Source of the DNA: an uncultured bacterium
GTDB lineage: Bacteria; Cyanobacteriota; Vampirovibrionia; Gastranaerophilales; Gastranaerophilaceae
Length of the DNA stretch: 29,292 nucleotides
Assembly (NCBI GenBank): GCA_900553895.1
Contig: USFB01000026.1
Location: 1-29,292, forward strand
Direction of reading: 5' to 3'
Shown: positions 4,648-13,300 of the stretch, in pieces
How the letters are laid out: each line of letters begins with the position of its first letter
How positions within the stretch are numbered: position 1 is the first letter of the stretch
The notes under the pieces: generated by a model
What the model was told of the DNA's origin: nothing
The model's database searches: none
What the model saw: only the letters and a program-made list of their open reading frames with translations
Program-made: the position numbers and the translations under genes

Positions 4648-7359
4648 TTATCCTAAGAGGTCATTCAAGTCACCTAGAATACCTTCATGTTTACTGCCGC
4701 ATTTACATTCACAAGTTACTTTACCTGTTACATCAACTTCAACTTTATGGTTTTTGATTGCATCCTTGATTTCATCAAGTTTTTGTAAGATTTTATCAAG
4801 TTTTTCTAACAATACTTTATCGTTACCATTGCCATTGTTCTTATTAGCAATTACCGTCAACAAGTTATTAATATTCTTGTATCTTTCATCATTCTTGCCG
4901 AATTCTTTGTTAAGAGCTTCCAAGATTGATTTAGTTGTTGTTGCAATAACATCGGTTTTTGCGTCAATATTAGACAAGATATTACCATTTTTCTGTGACT
5001 GTTTAAGAAGTTCTGCAAGCATTTTTTCGATACTTGATAGATCAACAGTTCCGCCAGAACCAACTTTGATATTACCGATAGCTTCAATAATAGCTTTTGT
5101 ATTTTTATCTTGTTTTTCAAGAACTTTTTCTAACAAGTCTCTGAGTGAATCAGCACCGGCAACTCCCTTGTTGATAGCTTCTAATACCGCAGCGAAGTTA
5201 GTATTCATATTAACTCCAAGTTTGTTTATTGCATCTAGGATTTCTTTTCCAAGTTTTTTGCCGTCTTCACCATTTTGTTTTACTTGGGTAGTCAATTGAG
5301 TAATTAATTCCTTGATATCATCAAGTTTAACATTACCATTATTTACTGCATCGAGTAATTTAGAGAAGTTTTGGTTTGTTTCAAAACCAACAGCTGCAAT
5401 GTAATTAAGAATTTGATCGCCCAGTTTTTTGCCGTCTTCACCATTTTTAACAACATTGGCATTGATTTTTTGCAATAAAGCTGTAATGTTATCTAATTTT
5501 ACATTACCATTGTTTACAGCATCCAATAACTTATCGAAATTAGCTGTCATATCCAAGCCTAGATTTGCAATAGCGTTAATAATTTCTTTACCCATTGCAT
5601 CACCCTTAGAACCAAGTTTTTCAACTAATTTGTACAATTTTTGCAATAACTCATTTGTTGCATCAGTTTTTGCATTGTTCTTTTTAGCTTCAGCAAGAAT
5701 TTGTTCAAGGTATTTATTAACGGTTGCATCATTCTTGAAGTGAGCTTTCAAATCACCTGCAATACCATCTAATGTAACTTTGATTTCACCTAACAATTTC
5801 AACATCTCAGCAAGTTTTTCACCATCTGATTTGTTAGCATTTTGAATTTCGTTAAGTTTATTCAAAATACTTACTTGAGTATCACCATTTTTAACTGCTT
5901 GATTCAAGACTTGCTCAATCAAATCTTTTACCTCAGACATTGATTTATTACCGGTTTTAATTCCACTAATAATTTCATTTAGTTGAGTTGTATATTCAGG
6001 GAACTCTTTAATAAGGTCCGCAATATTATCAACACTGCCTTTGATATCAACTAAAGCATTCATAATATTTTCAGTGCCGGAATTGATGCTATTTTTAACT
6101 TCTTTGAGCAGATTATTATTTTCTGTCATAGATTCTAGTATCTTAGCCAATAATTGAGCATTACCACCACAAAGATCGAGAATTTCTTTTGCAGTCATGC
6201 CATTTTCAATTTCTCTTTCGAGAATCTTTTGCAGAATTTCTGTCTGAACTTTTTGACCTTCAATTAATGCATCCAATGCATCTTCTAAACTACTATTTTG
6301 AGTAATTGTAATATTTACGTTTTGATTAATTTCAGTTTTACCGCCTATACCATCATCTGCAGAGCAACTTGTCAAGCCCATTGCAGCAAACACTGCGGCT
6401 GCTCTTTGTGCAACTTTTGATGTTACGGCAGCAACTCCTGCTTCAGCTGCTGCATAAGCAAGACCGGCAATACCAACTACCAAAAGAGCCACTTTAGCTT
6501 CTTCAGGTAAGTCAATCAAACCAAGACCACCGAATACATCACCCATAAATTTGTCTAATTTAGAAGCTTCTTCTTGTGCGCCTTTTGTATCACCAGCTTC
6601 TGCTTTTGCAATAACAGCGTTTGCAATATCAGTAGCTTGTTTTTTATCTTCAGGTGACATTTTTGCAAAAGCATTTTTAACTGCATCTTCTGCTTTATCA
6701 GCTTGAGGTTTATCTAGTGCATATTGTGCATAAACATCATCCATAGTTTTTGTTGCAACACCATTATCAACACCATTTGGGGCACCTGTCGGAGCTGCAT
6801 TAGTTCTATTAGCAACAATTACTACATCATCGGCAACCGCAGAACCTACTTCATAAGCTTTGCCTTCAACAGCGTTCTTGTTACCTTTTCGCCAGAAATT
6901 TGCAAATGTATCGAACCAATTACCATTACCGTCTGTTTCTTGAGTAACTTTTGCAATTGGAGCTTTTGAACCTGGTTTTAGTTTCATGTTAATACGTCCA
7001 TCGTCATCAACTGAAAAAGCATAATCTTTGTCAAACTGACTAAATGGAACAATCTTACCATCTTTGTCATAAATTTTTGCAGAAGCACCTTGTTCACCTT
7101 TTGCACCAACAACTGAAACAGTGTATTCTTTTGTTCCAATTTTCACTTGTGCATGGGCGATTTCTTTATTAGCAATATGACTGCTAAATTGGGTGAAGTC
7201 TCCAACTTCACCGCCACCATTTGGGTTCATAGCTTTTGTAATAAATTCTGAAAGTTGTGCCATATCAACACCGAACTTTGCAGCACTTTCTTGTACTGTT
7301 GCACCATTAAGCACACAATAATCTACTGCCTTTTGAAAATTAACTCCATTTGTAGTCAT
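4648..7359 (-). CDS. Large coiled-coil/repeat protein of unknown function (903 aa)
   Basis: I do not recognise the family. Residues 8-43 look like a small helix-turn-helix-type bundle (NGATVQESAAKFGVDMAQLS). Residues 60-135 look beta-rich. Residues 285-331 are an Ala/Val-rich hydrophobic stretch ending in GLTSCSADD, lipobox-like but internal. Residues 356-870 are almost wholly helical heptad-type sequence with two full and one partial copy of a 57-residue unit (NNGNVKLD...NGEDGKKLG) at about 588-750. The C-terminus carries a metal-site-like VTCECKCGSKHEG. There is no N-terminal signal peptide. AAAGGAG sits 6 nt before the ATG. The gene is monocistronic between a terminator and a promoter-like element shared with the gene at 108. 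A surface, phage-tail-like or structural role would be a guess. Confidence 0.85.
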   Translation of the reverse strand: MTTNGVNFQKAVDYCVLNGATVQESAAKFGVDMAQLSEFITKAMNPNGGGEVGDFTQFSSHIANKEIAHAQVKIGTKEYTVSVVGAKGEQGASAKIYDKDGKIVPFSQFDKDYAFSVDDDGRINMKLKPGSKAPIAKVTQETDGNGNWFDTFANFWRKGNKNAVEGKAYEVGSAVADDVVIVANRTNAAPTGAPNGVDNGVATKTMDDVYAQYALDKPQADKAEDAVKNAFAKMSPEDKKQATDIANAVIAKAEAGDTKGAQEEASKLDKFMGDVFGGLGLIDLPEEAKVALLVVGIAGLAYAAAEAGVAAVTSKVAQRAAAVFAAMGLTSCSADDGIGGKTEINQNVNITITQNSSLEDALDALIEGQKVQTEILQKILEREIENGMTAKEILDLCGGNAQLLAKILESMTENNNLLKEVKNSINSGTENIMNALVDIKGSVDNIADLIKEFPEYTTQLNEIISGIKTGNKSMSEVKDLIEQVLNQAVKNGDTQVSILNKLNEIQNANKSDGEKLAEMLKLLGEIKVTLDGIAGDLKAHFKNDATVNKYLEQILAEAKKNNAKTDATNELLQKLYKLVEKLGSKGDAMGKEIINAIANLGLDMTANFDKLLDAVNNGNVKLDNITALLQKINANVVKNGEDGKKLGDQILNYIAAVGFETNQNFSKLLDAVNNGNVKLDDIKELITQLTTQVKQNGEDGKKLGKEILDAINKLGVNMNTNFAAVLEAINKGVAGADSLRDLLEKVLEKQDKNTKAIIEAIGNIKVGSGGTVDLSSIEKMLAELLKQSQKNGNILSNIDAKTDVIATTTKSILEALNKEFGKNDERYKNINNLLTVIANKNNGNGNDKVLLEKLDKILQKLDEIKDAIKNHKVEVDVTGKVTCECKCGSKHEGILGDLNDLLG
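5110..5598 (-). repeat. Coding repeats of 171 bp within the 903-residue protein
   Basis: Landmarks NNGNVKLD and NGEDGKKLG recur exactly 57 residues apart, and a third, more diverged unit follows (KEILDAINKLGVNMNTNF). Each unit has two helices. Confidence 0.75.
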
Positions 7360-7420
7360 TGTAACTCCTTTCTATTATTTCCTAATACTACAATCCTACT
7401 TTTGGTATATATATCGGCAC

Positions 7421-7470
7421 ATTTTTGAAAAACTTTAGTATTTTTGAAGAGATTGTTACAAATATTTACA
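7421..7470 (-). promoter_or_regulatory. Conserved two-part promoter-like element, copy B
   Basis: ATTTTTGAAAAACTTTAG, 15 nt, then TGTTACAAATATTTACA on the plus strand, matching copy A at 141-190 in both parts and in the gap. On the minus strand it gives TTGTAA, 18 nt and TAAAGT, ending about 62 nt before the ATG at 7359. It also overlaps the apparent start of the plus-strand HEAT gene. Confidence 0.6.
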
Positions 7471-8498
7471 ATTGCACGCTAAAATTTAGTAATAATCATT
7501 TTTTTATTTATCGTTTTAAGATTGCCAACAAACCTTGTTTGTTGTATTTTACTCTTGTGGATAATAAAGTATTGGATTTTAGTGTAATATCGGAGCGTTG
7601 CGGAGTTGATAAAGATACCCCGCAGAATGTGATTAATAATATTGCAAATTTAGAAGAATTCTATGATGATAATGAACTCGTAGAAATCTATAACTATTTT
7701 TTGACAAATGTTAAAAATCCTGAAATATTAACAGGCATTATAAAACTTACTGATGCTCATAAAGCTTCTTCAACGCTTTCAATACTACTAAATTTATTGC
7801 TTCTTAAAAATTTTGAATGTGATGATACAGATAGCATGATTAATACACGTGTAATGTGCGCCAAAGCAATTTCTAATTATAAAGACACATCAACTGTTGG
7901 TGCGCTTTTGTACTGCTTAAATAACAAGGGAGAGAATTACAAAATACGTCTGGCATGCGCGGATGCATTAGGTAGAATTGGTGATAGATTTGCTGTTGAG
8001 CCATTGATTGACGTTGTGCAAGATGAAGATGAGAAATCTGTTTATGTAAAAGAATCTGCGACTTTTGCACTGGGGCTTTTGGGTGACACAAGCGCAATTG
8101 ATCCGCTTGTTGCGATTATGGAATCAAAACAAGGCTTGTGGGATAAGTTTTCATTCCTAAAAGAAAAAATTATTGAAGCTTTAGGAAAACTTAATATTAA
8201 TAACAAAAAAGTTTTAAAAGTTCTTAAAAGCTCAATGATGGATTCTTCGCCAATGGTGAGAATTAATACGATTGAAGCGTTGATGAACAGTGAGTATGAT
8301 GAAGCGCAAGATTTAATCAGAACAGCTTTAAAAGATGAAGATGAAGAAGTTCAGAGAAATGCGCTTGTGGCTATGTATAATCTTATTGGGCGTGATATTT
8401 TGGATGAAGTAATTTCACTTCCAGGGTATTCAAAATTCTTGAAAGAAGAAGCGCAAAGTATGATAGAAGAGTATGAAGAAGGCGAAGAAGATGAGTAA
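7425..8498 (+). CDS. HEAT-repeat protein
   Basis: A protein of up to 357 residues with HEAT-like helical repeats from about residue 130 to 330. Examples are RLACADALGRIGDRFAVEPL, ESATFALGLLGDTSAIDPLV, RINTIEALMNSEYDEAQDLI and VQRNALVAMYNLIGRD. The acidic tail is EEYEEGEEDE. The roughly 100 residues before the repeats have no recognised domain. Such repeats bind proteins, and the PBS-lyase-like form seen here is common in cyanobacterial relatives. The start is unclear: there is no ATG before about residue 138. The TTG at 7425 lacks a Shine-Dalgarno and lies inside the regulatory element, so translation may begin at a later non-ATG codon. The last 8 nt overlap queC. Confidence 0.8.
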   Translation: MKNFSIFEEIVTNIYNCTLKFSNNHFFIYRFKIANKPCLLYFTLVDNKVLDFSVISERCGVDKDTPQNVINNIANLEEFYDDNELVEIYNYFLTNVKNPEILTGIIKLTDAHKASSTLSILLNLLLLKNFECDDTDSMINTRVMCAKAISNYKDTSTVGALLYCLNNKGENYKIRLACADALGRIGDRFAVEPLIDVVQDEDEKSVYVKESATFALGLLGDTSAIDPLVAIMESKQGLWDKFSFLKEKIIEALGKLNINNKKVLKVLKSSMMDSSPMVRINTIEALMNSEYDEAQDLIRTALKDEDEEVQRNALVAMYNLIGRDILDEVISLPGYSKFLKEEAQSMIEEYEEGEEDE

Positions 8499-9156
8499 GG
8501 CTGTAATTTTATTATCAGGCGGTTTGGATTCCTTGGTGGCATTAGGTTATACAAAGGAAAAATACGGTATAGAATTGGCTTTAACGTTTGATTATGGACA
8601 AAAATCTGCAAAACAAGAAATAGAAACCTCCAAAAAAATTGCTGAATTTTATAATATTAAACATAAAGTTATAAAACTGGATTGGCTCAAAGAAATCACT
8701 CATACGTCTTTGGTTTCGGATGATGAAATTCCAACGGATAATTTGGGTACAAAAGAAAGTGCATCAAATGTTTGGGTGCCGAATAGAAACGGTTTATTCT
8801 TAAATATAGCAGCCTCATTTGCCGATTCTTTCGGATATGATTATATTTTGTTTGGTGCTAATAAAGATGAAGGACAGACTTTTCCAGACAATACAGAAGA
8901 ATTTAGAGAACAAATTTCAAAAGTGTTTGAGAGTTCTACTCTTAAAAAACCAAAGGTTGTAGCCCCCTTGATAAATTGTGGCAAGGATGATATAGTAAGG
9001 ATTGCGATGGAGAATTCAATTCCATTAGAGCTTGTAAGGAGTTGTTACAGTTCAAAGCCAAAGCATTGCGGAGTTTGTGAATCTTGCAGACACTTGAAGA
9101 ACGCATTAATGGCTAATAAGGGAGAGAAATACATAAGTATTTTGTTTGAGGAATGA
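8491..9156 (+). CDS. queC: 7-cyano-7-deazaguanine synthase QueC
   Basis: Converts 7-carboxy-7-deazaguanine to preQ0 with ATP and ammonia, in queuosine biosynthesis. The 221 residues fit the family. The PP-loop SGGLDS is at 9-14. FDYGQKSAKQE and WVPNRNGLFLNIAASFADSF are family blocks. C185, C193, C196 and C199 (in RSCYSSKPKHCGVCESC) form the zinc site. The start MSKAVILLSGG is the canonical one; GAAGAAGG just upstream serves it. A frame from 8473 adds six Lys-rich residues and is less likely. The gene overlaps the HEAT gene and, by ATGA, the next gene. No other queuosine gene lies in the window. Confidence 0.96.
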   Translation: MSKAVILLSGGLDSLVALGYTKEKYGIELALTFDYGQKSAKQEIETSKKIAEFYNIKHKVIKLDWLKEITHTSLVSDDEIPTDNLGTKESASNVWVPNRNGLFLNIAASFADSFGYDYILFGANKDEGQTFPDNTEEFREQISKVFESSTLKKPKVVAPLINCGKDDIVRIAMENSIPLELVRSCYSSKPKHCGVCESCRHLKNALMANKGEKYISILFEE

Positions 9157-9710
9157 TGCATACAAAGTTAATTGAAAAAGAAATTAAGTATATTGGTTCA
9201 CAACTTGCGCCACATTGGATTTACAAAAACTTTAAGTTACAAGGTGATGCAATTGTTGCTTTTATTGGCGAATGTGAAGTTGCTTTAACTGAAATGGTTG
9301 ATATAGAAGATGTTATCAACAATGAACCGATTTACAGCAAATCAATGTTAAGCTTTATAACAGAACAATTCAACGTAAATTTAGTTGAAGGTGTTTTCAG
9401 ACAAAGACTTTTGATATGTATAATAAAAGAGTTGCTTGAAGAAAGAGGAATTTTTGTTGTAAGAAACGGTGATGATTTGATGATTGATGGTAGAAAATTG
9501 TCAGTTTCTATTGCAACAAAATCAACAACTTCAATTCTAATTCATACAGGTTTAAATATTTTATCAGAAGGCGCACCTGTAAAAGCTTCAGGCTTGACCA
9601 GTGAACTTGGAATTGTTGATATAAAAGAATTTGCGCTTGAAGTAATGAAAAGATATGCAGAAGAATTGGAAGATATTAATTTAGCTAGTACTAAAGTTCG
9701 TGGAGTATAG
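9153..9710 (+). CDS. DUF366 family protein
   Basis: The 185 residues match the DUF366 pattern from end to end: GSQLAPHWIYKNFKLQGDAI, then EMVDIEDV, SKSMLSFITEQF, VFRQRLLICIIKELL, the GDDLMIDGRKLSVSIATKST core and IHTGLNI. The family's biochemical role is not known to me. The strictly kept D-G-R-K-L-S-V-S-I-A-T core suggests a ligand-binding or catalytic site. The start overlaps the queC stop (ATGA at 9153-9156; a second ATG at 9156 is an equal choice), so the two are translationally coupled. A link to 7-deazaguanine or nucleotide metabolism is an inference from position only. Confidence 0.85.
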   Translation: MMHTKLIEKEIKYIGSQLAPHWIYKNFKLQGDAIVAFIGECEVALTEMVDIEDVINNEPIYSKSMLSFITEQFNVNLVEGVFRQRLLICIIKELLEERGIFVVRNGDDLMIDGRKLSVSIATKSTTSILIHTGLNILSEGAPVKASGLTSELGIVDIKEFALEVMKRYAEELEDINLASTKVRGV

Positions 9711-9715
9711 TTTTA

Positions 9716-10333
9716 ATGGGAAATCAATTTGGTTATAAAAAATACATGAAAAAAGAAGCTCAAAAGGATAATTCACTTTTGAAGATTTTTGTACTTTCTT
9801 TTTTTGGTATGCTTATTGTTTTTACATTTTTGATTAAATCTTTTTCACCAACGGTTGATACTTCAATCGGTGATTATCAAGATAATTCGGCTAATCAACA
9901 AGAAGAAACAGCAAAAAATGTTGATGATAGATTATCAATGATTCAGAGTGAAGACCAAGGCAGAAGTTTTTCAGATTTAATGTCAAAACCTGATGATGTT
10001 CCACAAAAAGCCGATAATCAAACAGATGTTGTGGTTGACCAATCAAAAACAGTTAAAGAAAATAATGTCGCTGAAACAGTAACTCCGCAACCTGTTCAGG
10101 CTGATCCAGTTTATAAAGTTTTTGTAGGTTCTTATACTTCTGCAGAACAAGCAAAAGTAGCTAAAGATATTATTCAAGAATCAGGTAACGGTTTAAATCC
10201 TATTGTAAAATGTATCGGTTCTAATAATTATACATTACAAGTTGGCATTTTTAAGAACAAACAAAGCGCAGAATCTTTGTTGTATACGGTTCAGCAAAAT
10301 CATTTACCGGGAAGAATTGTACAGGATTATTAA
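9716..10333 (+). CDS. Membrane-anchored SPOR-domain protein
   Basis: A 205-residue bitopic protein. It has a short basic cytoplasmic part (KKYMKKEAQK), one membrane helix at about 22-41 (LLKIFVLSFFGMLIVFTFLI), a long polar linker and a C-terminal SPOR-type domain at about 130-205. That domain contains VYKVFVGSYTSAEQAK, NYTLQVGIFKNKQSAESLL and LPGRIVQDY. SPOR domains bind denuded glycan strands of septal peptidoglycan, so a role in division or cell-wall remodelling is likely. GGAG lies 10 nt upstream of the ATG. It is the last gene of the queC block and runs tail-to-tail into the autotransporter gene with only 9 nt between. Confidence 0.85.
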   Translation: MGNQFGYKKYMKKEAQKDNSLLKIFVLSFFGMLIVFTFLIKSFSPTVDTSIGDYQDNSANQQEETAKNVDDRLSMIQSEDQGRSFSDLMSKPDDVPQKADNQTDVVVDQSKTVKENNVAETVTPQPVQADPVYKVFVGSYTSAEQAKVAKDIIQESGNGLNPIVKCIGSNNYTLQVGIFKNKQSAESLLYTVQQNHLPGRIVQDY

Positions 10334-10342
10334 AACATAATT

Positions 10343-13300
10343 CTACTTTCCAATCGCCCAGCGGAAACCTACGGACAACGCAATACCATTGCGACCGCCG
10401 TTTTGAATCATCGCTTGACCAAATGCCATAAACCTGTCTTTAAAACGTTTTTGGACACCTAGACCGTATTGAACGTATGGTTTGATACTCATTTCAGGCA
10501 ATCTCACATCATTTGCGGTAACTCTTGATTTGTCTAAAATGTTCCAAATCATGTTTACACCGATATATGGTTGCCAACCGTTTTTAGTATTAGCTATTAA
10601 TTTTACACCCGGTGCAACTTGGATTGCGTGTAATGGGTCGCTCTTCATTCTAACCCCTGCTGCATTTGTGTAATCGAATGTATTAACAAATGTATAACTC
10701 AATAACAAGTTTGGTTGAACGATGAACAATCCATCTTTGAACTCTATGTTATAACCTGTTTTGTTACCAATACCAGCCATAAGCATTGTATAATTGTCCG
10801 TACCATACATTGTACGGTTATCACCGACAATTGCACCTGTTGAAAGTGTTGTAGCGTTAAAGAAATTACCGCGGTACATCGTCAAAGTTCCACCAAGTAA
10901 ACCGCCGTTTTGAGTGGCGTCTACGCCTGAAAAGCTTTGACTTGCTCCGTTATAACCGATGTAACCTGTCCAAGTTCTATCCCAACCACGACTTACGGAT
11001 TTTAATGGTGTATCGAAACCTATCAAACTGCCGTAACTAATGTTTGAAACTTTTGGACCATTTTTGAGCGGAATATTCTCAAAACTTACATATGGTTTCA
11101 CCCACGCACTATAAGTTTCATTTTTTGCGTCAAATAATGGTGAGAAGGTTCCGACATCAGTTGCATCACCGGTTGGAGTCATAGCATACATGTTCGCAGA
11201 ACGCATCGCTACACGTTCCAAATAAGGTATTGCCATAAAATTATCGGAGTTTTGGAACGCATAATTAAATGTTTGGTTCATCGTAGAATACGCGCCGGAC
11301 TGTGAAGCAACGGATGGTGATAGTACTGCAGGGTTGTAGTTATCGCTCGGATTACCTGAGCTATTTCCTGCTGAAATCCTATCAAATACAAAATAGCCAC
11401 CATCATTTCTGTTGTCGTATGTTGCACTGTACTTATAAATTGGAGTATAGAAAGTTGTTTGAGCACCGTTTGGCAAATTGTATTCACCTGCTTTAGATAC
11501 TCCATTTATTACGTTATCTTTCAAACCTTGTTCTGCAAAATAGATTTCTGTTATCGGGTCTTTTGCGTCGGATAACAAATTCATACCAACTACATTCAAA
11601 TTTCCTTGGTGTGCGCCATAAGAATTGGCTGTGATTCTGTCCATTTGAGCGTTAGCCAAATCTACGTCTGCTACAAAATTTGTGTCAGATGCAACAGCCA
11701 AAGAGTTGAAGTTGTATACGTGAACTTGGTTGTTAATTGTATTAATAGTCGTATTATCAAAGGTTACGTTTGCATTTCTGATGTCATTTAACATGTAGAA
11801 GGTTGTGTTGTTGATGTCATCACCTTTAATGTTTACATTATAAGTAGATAGACTATTGTCATCAGAATCTACGTCAATAGCACCATCTATATTATCCGCC
11901 ATATAGATTTTGCCGTTGTTTTTCATATTAAAATTTAATGTGGCTTGATTATCCATATAAATGGCGTTATCATCTTTTACACCGTTTTTTTCCGTATAGT
12001 TACCTTGATATACAGAGGTTTTACCATCTGCTAAAATGTTTAAATTAGCGTTAGAATAAATTGCACCACCTATTTCGCCGGCATGGTTACCTATAAAGTT
12101 ACCGCTGATATAGCCGATGTTACTACGATTTGCTAAAGTATTAAGATTTTCAGAGTCTGCATTGCTATCATCTAAATCATTCTCCTGTGGCTCTGAAATT
12201 GCGTTATAAATCGCGCCGCCTGCTTTACCGGCACTATTGCCAATAAAATCACCTGTTATATTGCCGATAAAAATGCCGGTATCTCTTTCTGCTGGACCAT
12301 GATTAAAAACAGTATTGTCATTGTATATAGCACCACCGGCAGTGGTTGCGTTGTTGTTTATAAAATCAGCAGTAATATTACCAATCGAACCAAGACCACC
12401 ATTAGCAATCGCACCGCCAAAAGCATTACCGCCAAAATAGTTAGAATAGTTTTTTATGAAGCTACCTGTAATATCACCTATAGTACCTGCATTAAGAATT
12501 GCACCACCACCAACATTATACGCTTCACCATTACTTGTAGAATTACCTATAAAATCACCTGCTATATCGCCAATAATAGCATCATAACTGTTGAAAATAG
12601 CACCACCTTGACATCTTGTGTGATTGCCTACAAAATCACCTGTTATATTGCCAATTGCACTGTCATTATCATTGTATATTGCACCACCAAAAAAGCCTAA
12701 TGCCGTATTACCTACAAAATCACCTGTTATATTGCCGATAGCACCGTAACGGTTGTAAATCGCACCGCCTGAGCTTGCCTCATTTCCAATAAAATTGCCT
12801 GTTATATTGCCAATAACAGTGTTAAAGGCATTATTATTCATCACTTCAAGAGAATCATTTAAAGGGGTCAGAGAACCTACGGCAACTTGATTGCTATCAA
12901 AGTTGTAAATAGCACCACCAAGACTGCCGCTACTATTACCTATAAAATCACCTGTTATATTGTCGATGGAACCATAATTATTGTAAATTGCACCACCGTT
13001 TTCATACGCGCTATTACCTACAAAATCACCTATTATATTATCAATAGCACTACCGCCATTAGCGATAGCACCACCTGACATTGCACTATTCCCTATAAAA
13101 TCACCTGTTATATTACCAATAGCACTACCGCCATTAGCAATAGCACCACCTGCATATTTTGCGCTATTACCTACAAAATTGCCTGTTATATTACCGATAA
13201 CTGTACTATAGGCATTATTATTCATCGCTTCAAGAGAATCATCAGAATCTGCCAGAGATGTAGCAACTTGACTACAATCACGATTAGAAATCGCCCCTCC

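Noticed and set aside
4343..5598. CRISPR-like regular repeats
   Set aside because: The 48-bp and 171-bp repeats are in-frame coding repeats without unique spacers or cas genes.
4754..5743. Plus-strand frames of 181 and 104 residues inside the 903-residue gene
   Set aside because: Antisense shadows produced by the repeated coiled-coil coding sequence.
8440..8491. preQ1 riboswitch before queC
   Set aside because: The start of queC overlaps the HEAT gene, leaving no leader.
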